DNA of 64,000 nt, taken from Liolophura sinensis. Its lineage: Eukaryota > Mollusca > Polyplacophora > Chitonida > Chitonidae. Position numbers and translations under genes: made by a program. The notes beneath the pieces were generated by a model. It was not told the origin of the DNA and did not search any database. It saw only the letters and a program-made list of their open reading frames with translations. This document shows, piece after piece, positions 1 to 12,355 of the stretch; position 1 is the first letter of the stretch, and each line of letters begins with the position of its first letter. The stretch covers positions 27,077,608 through 27,141,607 of the forward strand of contig NC_088300.1 of NCBI RefSeq assembly GCF_032854445.1. Reading direction: 5' to 3'.

Positions 1-281
1 TGTAAGATGTGTACATAGAAGCAATGTCTTCCTCTGTTCTGTGTACATACATGAAGTGCCTTCGTTATTTAATTGCTTATTGACATTTTCCCTGTTTACA
101 TATGACATTGACCTGTTTAAAGCCGTTATAAGACGCAACCATTCAAATATACAGCTAATACGTCTAGAGAGATTACAAATTCGAAATCCTTGCCACGTTA
201 AAGGTCTCTTTGGCAAAATCATCATTGAGTTCATTAATATGGCACCTAAATTACCCCAGTTCTGAAAAAAATTACCCGCCT

Positions 282-803
282 TTATCCTTGTAGATATATT
301 TCTAATGAACTATTCGGCCCGACAAACACAACTATATACATGTATATACATCTATAACATACATTTTCTGAAATCAGTGAGTATATATATACTTTGACAA
401 ACACAACTTTACTCATGTATATACATATGTAATATATGTTTGGTGACATCATTGAGTATATATATATATACTTTGACAAGCACAACTAAACACATGTATA
501 TACATATATAATATATGTTTGGTAAAATCAGTGAGTATATATACTTTGACCAACACAACTATACACATGCATATACATATATAATATACATTTGGTGAAA
601 TCAATGAATATATATATACTTTGACAAACACAACTATACACATGTATATAGATATATAATATACATTTGATGAAATCAGTGAGTATATATATACTTTGAC
701 AAACACAACTATACACATGTATATAGATATATAATATACATTTGATGAAATCAGTGAGTATATATATACTTTGACAAACACAACTATACACATGTATATA
801 CAA
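282..803. repeat. Tandem array, 75-base AT-rich unit (array 1)
   Basis: About seven head-to-tail copies. The anchor ACTTTGAC recurs at 391, 470, 543, 618, 693 and 768; the last four anchors are exactly 75 bases apart, while the first two spacings are 79 and 73. Each unit has ACTTTGACAAACACAACTA, an ATACACATG block, a TATA-rich block and a TGAAATCA(G/A)TGA block. Open frames across it are periodic shadows of the repeat and are not genes. The same unit reappears at 2830-3003. Confidence 0.93.
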
Positions 804-1110
804 ATATATACCTTATATGACAGTCACTACAGCGGCAGTGTTAATCATCTGTATAAACACATAGTCAATGATGGACTGTAAAACTTCCTGGAATTGTACT
901 TGTACTTGTGTGTTCATAATTTTGTTGAGTATACATTGTACACCTATGGTATGGTATATGCGTTCCTTTAATAGTACAGGTTGTTGATGGTTGTGGATTA
1001 CCCCGGCAACTGTCAATAAGTCCTCTCATGGTGCATTAATTGACAAATAATTGAACTTTGTTAGTCCTTTTTTTCTGCTTAGTACTCTTTAACGTATTTG
1101 TCTTTTCCAG

Positions 1111-1190
1111 GCTATGTTGACCTGACCAGAATATCAGGAGTCAAACCTTCAGCTACTGCTGGAGAAAGAGGTCTCCATTCTACAAGATGA
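1111..1190 (+). CDS. Possible terminal coding exon of an upstream gene
   Basis: A pyrimidine-rich acceptor (TTGTCTTTTCCAG, ending at 1110) is followed by an open stretch in the frame that starts with the two bases GC (phase 1). It reads YVDLTRISGVKPSATAGERG, then LHSTR and a TGA at 1188-1190. No upstream exon could be traced inside the window and I do not recognise the peptide. It may be the last exon of a gene that enters from the left, or a chance acceptor. Minisatellite DNA begins about 25 bases later, which would make an unusual 3' UTR. Confidence 0.18.
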
Positions 1191-1214
1191 GGAGACAGCT
1201 GAAAGTGGAGGACA

Positions 1215-1385
1215 AACCAAGTCTACAGTTACATGATTTCACTCTTCTGTCACATAATCCCAGTCTACCGTCACGTGATCACAGACTACAGTCATTGTAT
1301 TCCCATCAGCCGTCACATGATCCCAGTCTACAGTCACAGGATCCTAGACTACAGTCACATGATCACAGACTACAGTCATAGTACC
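1215..1385. repeat. Tandem array, 21-base unit
   Basis: CAGTCA recurs at 1289, 1331, 1352 and 1373, a 21-base step or its double. The unit is roughly ACAGTCACATGATCACAGACT. Two overlapping plus-strand frames give SLQSHDPRLQS-type periodic peptides, which reflect the repeat rather than a protein. Confidence 0.85.
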
Positions 1386-1417
1386 CCAGTCATCAGCAAC
1401 TGTACAAAGCAACCAAT

Positions 1418-1535
1418 ATGCTTTCACTGTACAACATAACCAGTATCCTTTTACTGTACAATGCAACCAGTATCCTTTCACTGTACAACACAACCAGTAT
1501 CCTTTCACTGTACAACATAACCATTATCCTGCGGA
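1418..1535. repeat. Tandem array, 27-base unit
   Basis: Four to five copies of a unit containing ACCAGTATCCTTTCACTGTA. CAGTATCC is at 1441 and again at 1468, a 27-base step. Confidence 0.85.
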
Positions 1536-1789
1536 AGAGGAATTGAAGTAAAGATGAAAATGTTATAGTATACAGTGCAATCAAAACTCCGTACGCCTGA
1601 ATGGAAATGATGAACATGCATGGGTGAATGAAAACAGCTGTGGTAAAAAGTAAATTTAGATTAGGTGACACTAAGCATACCACTGTGTAATGTACATCAA
1701 GTACATTTAGTGACAAATCAGCCGTACAGCAGCTAGTTACATACCACCTACATGATATGATACAAATGTGAGGAAAAAGATACATGCAG

Positions 1790-2720
1790 CTTTAGCAGAC
1801 ATCACAGATGTGGAGCAGGGCAGTGGATTATACAACTGTGAGACAAATGATACGAAGTTTTAGCAGATATCACAGGCTTGGACAGGGCAATGGATGATCC
1901 AAATGTGAGACAAATGATACATGGCTGTAGTGGCTATTGCAGATGTGGACAGGGCAATGGATGACACAAATGTGAGACAAATGATACAAGGATGTAGTGG
2001 CTATTACAGATGTGGACAGGGCAATGGATGACACAAATGTGAGACAAATGATACAAGGATGTAGTGGCTATTACAGATGTGGACATGGCATGGATGACAC
2101 AAATGTGAGACAAATGATACAAGGCTGTAGTGGCTATTACAGATGTGGACATGGCATGGATGACACAAATGTGAGACAAATGATACAAGGCTGTAGTGGC
2201 TATTAGAGGTGTGAAGCAGGGCTGTGGATGACACAAATGTGAGACAAATGGTTCAAGGCTGTAGTGGCTATTAGAGGTGTGAAGAAGGGCTGTGGATGAC
2301 ACAAATGGGAGACAAATGATACAAGGCTGTAGTGGCGTGTGAAGCAGGGCTGTGGATGACAGAAATGTGAGACAAATGATACAAGGCTGTAGTGGCTATT
2401 AGAGATGTGAAGAAGGGCTGTGGATGACAGAAATGTGAGACAAATGATACAAGGCTGTAGCAGATATTACAGATGTAGACAGGGCAGTGGATGACAAGTG
2501 TGAGACAAAAGAAACGTAGATGGAACAGATGTGAGAGTGGTTGTGGATTACACAGGTAATCCATGTAGGTGTAGCAGATATTACAGATGTGGACAGAGCA
2601 GTGGATGACTAGTAGGAGACAAATGACACGTAGATGGAACAGATGTGAGCGTGGTTGTGGATTACACAGGTAATCCATGTAGGCGTAGCAGATATTACAG
2701 ATGTGGACAGAGCAGTGCGT
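1790..2720. repeat. Minisatellite, about 67-base unit
   Basis: About 14 imperfect copies of a unit containing GATGTGGACAGGGCAATGGA, then GACACAAATGTGAGACAAATG and GTAGTGGCTATTACA. GATGTGGAC recurs at 1942, 2009 and 2076 (67-base steps). After about 2480 the units diverge and lengthen. Frames of 70-135 residues on both strands are repeat translations. Confidence 0.92.
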
Positions 2721-2779
2721 AATATTAGTGTGATGTGGATTACCGTGTATAGCCGATTATGCAAAAATTCAAATGTTAT

Positions 2780-2792
2780 ATTGAAGGAAGTA

Positions 2793-2844
<52 letters not shown>

Positions 2845-2893
2845 AATCAATGAGTATATACTTTGACAAACACAACTATACACATGTATATAC

Positions 2894-2924
<31 letters not shown>

Positions 2925-3003
2925 TTTGACAAACACAACTATACACATATATATTCAAATATAATATATATTTTGTGATATCAATGAGTATATGTATACT
3001 TTG
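2780..3003. repeat. TA microsatellite followed by copies of the 75-base unit
   Basis: A pure TA run at about 2797-2840 precedes about two and a half copies of the same ACTTTGACAAACACAACTATACACAT unit family seen at 282-803, interrupted by a second TA run near 2900. The two arrays are about 2 kb apart, separated by three unrelated arrays. Confidence 0.88.
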
Positions 3004-3167
3004 GCTGAACCACTTAAGAGACCCTTCGCTCAATCCAACTGGTATGTTTGGGAAAGTACATCGTGCATGATGTTGACGCTTGCTCTGAGGCTTGACGTTT
3101 GCTACAAGGCTTGATATGCGCTTTTATCTGACCTGGTACTTCATGTATTTTCTTATCATTAGTTGCA

Positions 3168-3305
3168 GCTGTCTGCCAGCAAACCTACGGGTGGTCGTGG
3201 GTTTCACCCGGTCTCTTTGTTCTTTCCTCCCACCACAATGCTGGGAACCCTCGTATGACTGAATTATTCTTAAGTACGGCGTAAACATCAATCAGATAAA
3301 TTAAG
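3168..3305 (+). mobile_element. SINE family A, 3' portion
   Basis: Contains the body and tail blocks shared by all family A copies here: TCTGCCAGCAA, GGTGGTCGTGGGTTTC, TTTCCTCCCACCA, AATGCTGG, then TTAAGTACGGCGTAAACATC and an AAATTA end. The tRNA-like head is missing, as in a 5'-truncated insertion. Confidence 0.75.
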
Positions 3306-4435
3306 ACATTAGTTCAGCTGAATTCATATTCTATTAATCTGTCAAAAACTAAAACTCCAAACAAAAAGTCCCAAATATCCTCCTGAATTCTTTTTTGGAT
3401 TAGAATTATAATTGTTATTATTATTATTATTGGTAGTATTATTATTTGATTTGTGATTCAACGGTTTTATACCAGGGCGGTCAAGTTCATGGGTTGAGGA
3501 AACAGTAGAACTCAGACGAAACAACCACCAAAAGTTGACAAAGAACCAGGAATGTTAAGAAGTGCAAGAAACTGAGCACTTAGAAGAATCGAAAACGAAT
3601 ACAGCTTCAGCAGACACCAGATACCCAGTTGAGGAAGGCTAATTCTTTCGTGGCGCTAGGTTATATCTTCTTAGCAGTGTAAAAGTCTTCAAATCAAACA
3701 ACTGGGAGATTCAACACTGAAATAATTTTTGTTATCATTAAGCACTGTAAAATGTCGAAATGTATATACCACATAAAAAAAACTTGCAGCTCTATAATTC
3801 AGTTACAGTTTATAGTTTACATATGAAGACAAACATTAACCAAAACGATAGATTGACCGCAAGTAGATATGCATGCTGAAAGTTTCAATAAAAATATTTA
3901 ACGGTTAACGTCGATCTATTCATGTATAAAATTAAAAACATAGGTCAGGAGCAATAGCCACGAAATTTTACGAGTGTATTTTTCTCCTGTCTGATTCTTG
4001 AATTTACAGAATTGGGCGCGGGTTTCGAGATTTGCACTTTCTTATCGAATTTGTCTGAGACAGATTTCCTGCTTTACTAGGTCCTTTCTTAACAGCAGTC
4101 AAAATAACGACATCCTGATGGCTGTGAACCCTGATCAGCCCGAGATCGGTGCTTAGGTGGAATGAACCAGCGACGACCCTAGAATGCAAACAAGTTAAGA
4201 TATTTTACGTCAATAATGTATGTTGGTTTATTCATTAATTTATTTAATTTATTGGTGCTTCACGCTGTGCGCAAGAATATTTCACTTGTACGACCCACAT
4301 CCACATGTTGTTTATGTTGGGTCAAGATATTTGCAAATCTGGTACAGTACATTCATTTCACCATACTATCTAGAGGCAACAAGATAAAATAGTCACGAAG
4401 TTTTCGTCATTGTCAGTAATTTCAGAGGAAGATGA
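3306..4435. other. No gene seen
   Basis: AT-rich DNA with a TTA-type microsatellite at about 3413-3450. No frame with a recognisable domain or paired splice sites was found on either strand. Confidence 0.6.
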
Positions 4436-4797
4436 TTCTGGCACAATGGTCAAGCCGAGTTTCCTTCAAACGCTAAGACACGTGCGGATTCAATCCCAGT
4501 CTTGAATCGCCAATTTTGCAAATTCCACATCTCTCACTGTTGACGTGAAGTCTTAGTGACAGGAAGCAATCCATGATGCTCGTGTAGCGATTTGTTCCGT
4601 CTAAAGTTGGTTGAAGACCACGTTCCATTAACGAATATGCATGGTGTGCAGATCTGTACATCACACGTGGAAAAGTTATCAGAAACTTGCCAAAAGATTA
4701 TCTTAGGTTTCCCCAGGTTTCCTCCACCCGTAATGCTGAACGCCACCGTATAAGTGAAACATTCTTGAGTCTGGAGTTAAAGAATTATCAAATAAAT
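4436..4797 (+). mobile_element. Decayed tRNA-related SINE (family D)
   Basis: A degenerate tRNA-like head near 4440-4510 (GATTCAATCCC resembles a B box) is followed by GTTTCCCCAGGTTTCCTCCA, a CCGTATAAGTGAAACATTCT block and an AATAAATA tail. The 3' half resembles family A, but the head differs. Similar copies are at 12060 and 59490. Confidence 0.55.
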
Positions 4798-7555
4798 ATG
4801 TATTGTCAGAGACTGAAATCTTAGTTGGATGAAGTGAAGGAATCAGCTGCATTTTGTGTCAGAACTGTTGTTAAGGTGTGTAAGAAATTCACGGTTATTT
4901 CTGAAGCAGGGATAACCCTAGGCTTCTGTAACACTAGTCACAAAAAGATCTTTAAATATTTCTCCTTGAAATGTCTGAATTATTTCTGAGTCAGCGTTCC
5001 GCAGCTGTGTCTACAAACGTGATACCTCTACACAGTAACCCACACTCTACGTAGTTCCATGTCATTTTGCTGGCAAACGAAATAAATCTGAAAAAGCTTT
5101 AAATTTGCTCAAGCTTCCTGTTCGCTGTGTTATTTCCTCTGGGCGTCTCTGGTGTAGCGTAAATCTTAAAGCCATATTAGGACAAAGTGACAGGCTGAGA
5201 CAGCTCTGCTTCCACATCTAAGCCTGCGCCCGCAGTGTTGCATTTCGTCTTGGAACGGGCTGCCATTTTACATCATGGCTGGCGGGGAGGTATAAAGAGC
5301 TGGGAATTCTCGCGGGCTTGGTTCTCTTATATTTATTTAACTGGTCGGCTGCGGTGAACCCCAGAGGCCCCCCGTCGGTGAACAACTAATTCCTTCAATT
5401 CCTTCAGGAGTGGTTTTACCAAGTCCGCTCACCATCTTCTGCACATGGTGGCGGGCGGATATATAACTGCGGACCAGCCACTTGCAGAGATCGATCGTTA
5501 CGTTGGAGAAGACTTACTGTAGAGAGTGAGGTAGAGTTCCTGTATACGAGACCCACCTGGACCCCTTGTCTCCACAGCTTTCCAGCATATATAGCCGGCC
5601 AAGCTTCGCACAAAGAGATTAGTATTCATACGGCTTTAACCTTATCCCAATTTTCCGCGGCATCAAACCATGGATATGGAGACAGTACTGAGTAGGCCTA
5701 ACAACTGTCACTGACAGACGGGCCATCAAAAGCCGCAAATTTGCATGGACATCATTTGCAGATTATTGCAATTCTTCAACAATATAGCGACATTGCGGGA
5801 GTGATTTCATCCGTGCGTTTATATGGTGCTAGTCCAAAATCCTGGCCGTACAGGATTAACTGCAACCCACTAATTAGTCTGTATTAGCGTTTATACGCCG
5901 AACGCCAATCCTTACTCATTCCCTGACAGCACACCAATGTACTTAAATCACTCTTCCAAATCTGCAAATTCCATTTTCCTGTAATCCGTCTTCATTACGG
6001 ATGGATTCCAATTTGTATTTAAGGGCAGGATAGTTTGTCTCATTTGGGAGGCACTGTTCGCCTGCACCGTCTTTGAAAGATGTAAAATTGCTGTTTTCTG
6101 TTTCTTCTGATGTCCTTCCTAAGTTGGCTGTTCCATGAGAAAGACGATCCATTTATTACCTCTTCGTTAACATCTTCATCCACTTACTACTGGCTTTTCG
6201 AATGTCTTGTTCAAATCTTATACAAACATCTTTACCCTGTCCACATGTATGCGAAAGTCTAACCTCATTTTCGAAGGTCTAACCTCACTCGGGAAGGTAA
6301 AACTTTCCTCCCTATATATATTGCTTGTTTGTGAGATCTATAAGGAAAAAGGTCCCAGCAGGGATCTGTATGGCCTGTAAAACGATGATCTCACACTGGA
6401 AGATGACGTTCTAAATTGACAGTTAGGACCCATTTGACCAGAGTCCGCTTGCACAAAGGGAAGGAAGGCTAATTTGACGATGACTACCACATCGACACAT
6501 GTTAAAAACATAGGCTGCCACGGTAGTTACAATCAACTAATGCTACGGTCGCTTTGTACAAGAGCCCCCTGTAGCTTTACACATTCGCCCTCGGACAATC
6601 CATCATCTGTGTCTATTTAACACTGACCGATTGGATTATATATAGACTTATATTAGGGGACTAAGACACGGTAGGATGTGAAGCACTTTTATTATGAAAG
6701 TTGTTGTTTCTTCTAGAGAGTTCTTTGACAAAGGGGTTGAAATTTCTACCCATTTATAATGAGCCAGAATTTTTTTTTTGAGCTCTAAAGATGACTTTAG
6801 GTAATGCCTGGGTGTACTTATTAAGCAATTATTCACCAAATCCAAGCTATGTGAGTATACACATTTTAAGGTATATAGGCCCATACCGCAAAGAAAAGCC
6901 CTGTTGCGATGATGCAACACAAATCCGCGAAGAATAAATTCGTCTGTAACAGTTCTCGTCTGTAGATGTATAAATACAGCAATTTCGACGACTGTTGGGG
7001 CTCTAGAAGGTTATTATGGCCGCAACGTCGATGTCTTACGTCGCGAGTTACACATACTTCCACACATCGCGGAACTCTATACATTAAACTGCAGATTGAT
7101 GGAGGAATGAATCTTGAATTCGATCTTACATCAGAAAACTAAATGGTTTATCGATAAATCAACTGGTCAAAAGCACAAATGCTTTACGATAGCTGCAACA
7201 TCCAGTATGAAGTCATTTTCGACCGGTTCCTGGTTAGATGAATTGCAAACGTTAAAAGACAAGATGTAAAACGACTGTCCCCTCCGACCGACCGACCAAA
7301 TAACAGACACAGCTAAAACGCTTAAGCAGACCGACATCAACACCCCCATCCCCAAACAAAATGTGCATTTTATGTCTCTACTGTGTAATATTTAGAGTCT
7401 AACCGATACAGCCTGACAAAACCAAGTCCACTAGATACTGATTATAGTCTTTGTCCGCGGTATCTGCTTGTGGATACGATCGTTTCATGTAAAGTCTCTA
7501 CAAACCCATTCTTCTTTCTCTGACCATCGACTATATTCATTCAGCACCTTTTCTA
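4798..7555. other. No assignable gene; includes a GC-rich promoter-like patch
   Basis: Unique-looking DNA. The patch 5200-5640 is richer in G and C. It has TATA-like boxes on the plus strand (TATAAAG, 5291-5297) and the minus strand (TATATAG read from about 5591-5597), plus a minus-strand GCCACCATGTG start context at 5444-5446. A minus-strand frame at 5943-6152 is described separately. No chain of compatible exons was found. Confidence 0.4.
5943..6152 (-). CDS. Unassigned 69-residue reading frame
   Basis: A complete Met-to-stop frame beginning MDRLSHGTANLGRTSEETEN, hydrophilic and slightly acidic, with no Cys cluster or membrane segment. Composition looks more protein-like than the low-complexity frames nearby, but there is no recognised domain and no clear splice partner. 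It could be an exon of an unseen minus-strand gene or chance. Confidence 0.12.
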   Translation of the reverse strand: MDRLSHGTANLGRTSEETENSNFTSFKDGAGEQCLPNETNYPALKYKLESIRNEDGLQENGICRFGRVI

Positions 7556-7559
7556 CTTG

Positions 7560-7930
7560 CCGTACAGGTCCCGATAGCACAGTTGGTAGAGCGTCCACTT
7601 TGGGAGGCGGTAAATCCAGGGTCAATACTGGGTCGGGTCACACCTGACCTGAAAAGAGGAAGTTGTAGCTTCCTCGCTTGACGTTCGGCATCAAGGGGAT
7701 AGTGCAACGACTGGTTGACCTGTATCATTATAATGGCTCGGGTGGGACGGCTTACTTACCTTCGATAAGTCGTCTCAGTGAAGCAGCACTAGACAAAAGA
7801 GCGGTGGAAATCCGTCCTGCAACAAGGAGGCACATTACACGTACATACACTTTAAGAACTGCTTCGTCGACATATGACTTAAAAATTGTTAAGTACGACG
7901 TTAAAACCCAAGCACTCACTCACTCTACTC
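7560..7930 (+). mobile_element. SINE family B, near full length
   Basis: The tRNA-like head shows an A-box-like TAGCACAGTTGGTAGAGCG and a B-box-like GGGTCAATACTGGG. The body has GATAGTGCAACGACTGGTTG, ATAATGGCTCGGG, CAGTGAAGCAGCACT and AGAGCGGTGGAAATCCG. The tail is ATATGACTTAAAAATTGTTA, AGTACGACGTTAAA and CACTCACTCACTC. The copy at 50150-50470 shares every block. The plus-strand frame inside it is not a gene. Confidence 0.85.
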
Positions 7931-10900
7931 ACCCATCATTTGCCTTAACCTGACTTGCTGACGTTGAAACCAGTTAGGTGGCACTGTTCTTGTATTAAGC
8001 TCCACCTCGGCCGTAGGTCCCGCGGGGAAAAGTTTTGTCGATATCTCTATTTACAGTTTGAACACAGTATGGCCTGTTGCCCCAGACCTGTATCTGTCTG
8101 CTCAAACCTATAGCATGCATACATACACGCCAGAAATCTGCTAATGTATTCACTGGTATGTGTTAAGCGTAAATTTAAAATTATAGTCGAATCGAAAATA
8201 AGTGCAGAATGACATAAATTATAGATTGAAAAAATTATACAGAGTTGCTAATACTCCATAAAAATATTTCACACTAAACATATGTCTCCTAAATTTCATA
8301 ATGTGTGTATTGTACATGCTGGTAAACACAAATGGAGCATTTGTATCAATGCAGCTGATCAGATCGCCACGTTTTGCTAAAATCGGTGTGAAGCCACACT
8401 GACTCATTCAATTCTCCGAACTCACTTCTATATTGGGTGGGTACATGTATAGCGTGCTAAACCGTATCGTCACTGCATGCGTATACTCAGATGCACCCAG
8501 CAGTCTTCTAAAATGGGTGTTTAGTATTAAATAATAATTAATTACTTGTCTTTAAACACCACTCTTAAGAATTTTTCACATGTACGATGGCGGTGAAGCT
8601 GTAGGAAACCAATAACCTTTGGCAGTTACTGAATAACGTTGCCACTTGTACCCAATATTGTACACAAGACAAAAGAGCTTCGGCGAATGTTGGTGGGGGG
8701 AGGGGTGAGTCTACAATGGCTTGTCCAAGGCCGGAATTGAAACTGTTGTTCGTGTGGCTAATCATCGAAATCGCACTAAGTATATGCCCAGAGCATTCGA
8801 ACGTCATTGGAAACTACTAGCTTTTAATTTCCGATATTTTCTCAGCTTTTAGATGACTTTAGTTGAACGTTAATTTAGGTTCACAGTTGACGATCTGCAT
8901 ATGCATGCCTGTCGCATTTATCGGCTAAAGTAAAATGACAAAAACATGAAAATACATAGTTTACACCATTGTCATAAATTTGTTAACATGTCTCCTTGCT
9001 GTTTAGCGTCATAAATACAAAAATTTCTTTTAATTTAATTTAATGCTTTATTTATATATAGAGGATGTCCCCAAACTAGTGGCCACTATGGTTCCTACTC
9101 AGCAATCCAGATGATATAAATATATACAAACAGTAAATACATGTGCTATGGTGTTCAGATCAACCTTTGACAAGTTAAAGATCTGGACGCTATACATCAG
9201 TGGTAGACAACAGATCTTCAACAAACATACCACTGCATCGTCGACCGCTCATTGTCACTAAGGTCTGACGAATAACGGAAGTGGGGAAATCAAGAAATTT
9301 CGTGTCCGACGCCTGGAATGAACTTGCACAACCTTTGCAAATGATTGGGAGTCGCTCATCATAGCATACGCAGTGCTACACGGTCTTTACATTGGACCTG
9401 AAACAAAAGCATGCCAAAGGTTAAGAAAGAGCTATTTGTCTTTAGTTTTCTTTTCTTTCCTTGCTTCCTATGAACATGAATCTGCAACTCCTCTTAATGG
9501 ATCTGTAACAAAGTCAACTCAATTACTCTCTGATGGGAAACTTTCGAAGGGTAAGCAATCGATAAAGACGCTGACCCAAGGGAAGGTGAACAGTTTACGA
9601 TAACTGGTCACTAAGCTGAGATCTGATGAAGGCGTTAGACTCTAAAGCCAGTCCCGGTCTTAATCCCAACTGGCTTATATTTGAGTCCACATACGGGCAC
9701 TCATGTATTCCATTTATTTCCGGTCCTCATATGTTCTGTCCATAAATGTCTCTGCAGCAAATCACCTGGGCACGGTTTCACAAAGCGGAATGTGCGATTA
9801 TCGTACATGTACATCAACTGGGCAGTGATTTCTAGCTCTTAAAAATTAACAAATATCTATGATCAAATCCTGATTAAATGTAAAAACCAACCTGTATACT
9901 GGCCTTCGAAACACATCCTACATTATCTAAAAGATGTGCAAGGAAGTGTATGATATTCGAGTATATCTGCGGAGATTCCTTCAACACAACGCTACACAGA
10001 GCCTTTGAATCAATGTAAATTCAATTTAGATTTGCAACCAAGATGAGCACCAATCGGGCATTAAAGTTTTTGGGAGATATTCCATGGCAATCTCTGCTGG
10101 AGTAATTGCGAACAGAGCAAGTAAATTTGACATCTAATTACGTATATTCGAGGAGAATGGGTCTTTGAGCATTACAAAACTTGCGAAGTCACAAAGAAAG
10201 CCTTAACAGTTTTTGATGTTATTGAAGCGATTTTTTGGAAGAACGTAAGTACTTGATTGCACTTGGTGTGCTTAATTCGTGGTAAATTTGACCAGCCCCT
10301 CTATCTGTATACTAAGTATCGTATATCCTGCTAGTAGAATAAGGATCCTCTTTCACAGTTTAGATTGACGGGTTTATTGATTAACTGACTAATTTATTGA
10401 CCGTTCTTCAACGCCATACGTTTGAGTTTTTCACTTATAAAATGGCCGCCTTTGTATTATGGGTGAAGGAAGCAAGAGTGTTCAGAGAATAAAGCAAGGA
10501 ATTTTGGTAAGTTAAACTGGCGAACGTTTGCTTTCATTGACCTTATGAACAACAGAAAGTAACATAGAATTGCTCCAGAGAGATACATGTGTGATACCAT
10601 TACTCCCTGGTTCCAGGCGAAACGTTCGTTATTCCAGTTACTTATTTGTCTGCACATTGGTGGAAGTCATTTCATAGGGCAAGCAATGACGTGTATTGCC
10701 AGGTGTGTTTTCTTAGGTTAGTAGAAATTTTGGTAGAGATGCTTGGACACATTAGGAAACAAGGTAAAGAAAATCGGCATCATTGTTGTCAAGCTGGCAA
10801 GTCAATATTCTGCCATCCTCACCTATCGTGATTATGAAGAGTAATGTCTCACAGAGCTGTTAACGACGAATTAAGTGTTTGGTGCATGCACATTTAGTAA

Positions 10901-11144
10901 GTACTCAGCAGTATTGAATGTCAGTGTAAATAAATTTAACTGTCGCCTGAGACAATATGGAGGCTATGTATAGGAAGATCTCTTCAAACCGAAAAAAGTA
11001 AGACCACTGTGTTGATGAGCATGCCCTTAATCGTGTATCCGTAACTTTCGACTACCTTCCACTCCCATCGATCAAATGTGGCGGAGACCGCCTCGTTTTT
11101 CAACGATACACAAGGTCCAAGCTGTATAGATAGTGTCATCTTAC
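7931..11144. other. No gene seen
   Basis: Unique AT-rich DNA with weak frames only (for example 9373-9603, 76 residues, no recognisable domain). GGCACGGTTTCACAAAGCGG at about 9769-9788 resembles the terminal inverted repeat of common marine-invertebrate MITEs, but I found no partner end. Confidence 0.5.
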
Positions 11145-11215
11145 ATCATAGCCCACCGTCCTGGAAATGACATTCTTGAGTACGGCGTAAAACACCAACC
11201 AAATAAATACAGCAT
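11145..11215 (+). mobile_element. SINE family A tail fragment
   Basis: Only the terminal blocks remain: a degenerate CACCGTCCTGG, ATTCTTGAGTACGGCGTAAA, ACACCAACC and AAATAAATA. Confidence 0.7.
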
Positions 11216-11277
11216 GTCAATACACTATAATCAAACTGGAATGACCAGCAGGATAAATTAAACAGCTCATGATGCAT

Positions 11278-11520
11278 TTATTTATGTATTTATTTAGTTG
11301 GAGTTTTACGACGAAGGAATATATCACTTAAACAACGAAGATCAGCATTATGGTGGGAGGAAACCCCGGGGGGCGGGGGGCGAGGAAAGTCCACAGGATA
11401 CTGGTTGACCTATATCCACATACAACCAGAATGGAAGCCAGCATGACCCTGGACTTGAACTCACAGTCATTGCATTAGGAAGAGGCTCCTGAGTCTCAGC
11501 ACGCTATAGCCAGTAGGAGT
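11278..11520 (-). mobile_element. SINE family A, diverged copy
   Basis: Reads on the minus strand. The tail is at the left (TATTTATTTAGTTGGAGTTT), then CAGCATTATGGTGGGAGGAA, a G-rich insertion, GGAAGCCAGCATGA, GGACTTGAACTCACAG (complement of the B box) and CTCAGCACGCTATAGCC (head). It lies about 60 bases from another tail fragment in the opposite orientation. Confidence 0.75.
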
Positions 11521-12059
11521 ATGTGGGAGGAAGTCATGTATCCTGAGTATAATTTGAGTAGCGGTCATGACAACCAACCGAAACAAAACTTGACTGACAC
11601 GGCAGCCAAGACTTGGAAACAGAGAACATAAATTCCTTAGTGTTGCCGATCTGCTGTCTTGAACAATCCATCTCGACCATCCGGGCTTTCAGCCAATGTA
11701 TTGACAGACAGAGAGCTTTACTGTGGTATATCATCAGTTTTGTATATAGGTTGGTGAAACTGAAGTGCTGACAGATATGACCAGATGCCTCGCTTATAAA
11801 TATTCCCACAAACCAGAAGAAATGCTTGGAAGACCTCCAAGACAGGGGAATGGTAGACGTTCCCGGAAGTATTAGGTTGCATAAGTAACAACAGATGGAT
11901 CTTTGGAGATTTCTTATCACACCACCGGTATACTTGAGAAGATATTCTATCCTTTAGACCATGCGTTTTAGTTATCTTAATTGGTTGCACACGTGGACTT
12001 CTTTAAGAGCTTTCATGTAAGACGTCACGAATTTGCTTTTAATACACACGCGTCGCACA

Positions 12060-12355
12060 CAGAGGCGGATGGTGATGGAGTGATTAAGACTCTTGTCTTT
12101 CAATCGCCATCGGACACACAAGATGCGGGTTCGATCCTGACCTCGGACAGGGAATATGACATCGTTTTTGTGACCGTTTGCGCAGTTTAACTTGTCTTTC
12201 ACCAATATCTGTGCGCCAAACGTGGGAAAGTCTGCCATTAACTTGTCAAAGGATCGAGGTTTACCTCGGCTACTCCGGTTTCCTTCATTCATAAAACTGA
12301 CCGTCATCGAACATGTGAAAAATGAGTGTGACGTTAAACTACAATCACATAACTA
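12060..12355 (+). mobile_element. tRNA-related SINE (family D)
   Basis: The head carries a B-box-like GATGCGGGTTCGATCCTGAC. It is followed by GGGAAAGTCTGCC, ACTTGTCAAAGGATCGAGGT, ACTCCGGTTTCCTTC, CATAAAACTGACCGTC and a tail GACGTTAAACTAC. This body recurs in pieces at about 49850-49960, 50735-50830 and 59640-59710. Confidence 0.65.

Noticed and set aside
282-803. Minus-strand frames of 67-114 residues rich in Tyr, Ile and Cys
   Set aside because: They are periodic translations of the 75-base repeat in two frames.
1934-2678. Minus-strand 122-135 residue frames with His/Cys-rich repeats
   Set aside because: Period equals the 67-base minisatellite; no other coding sign.
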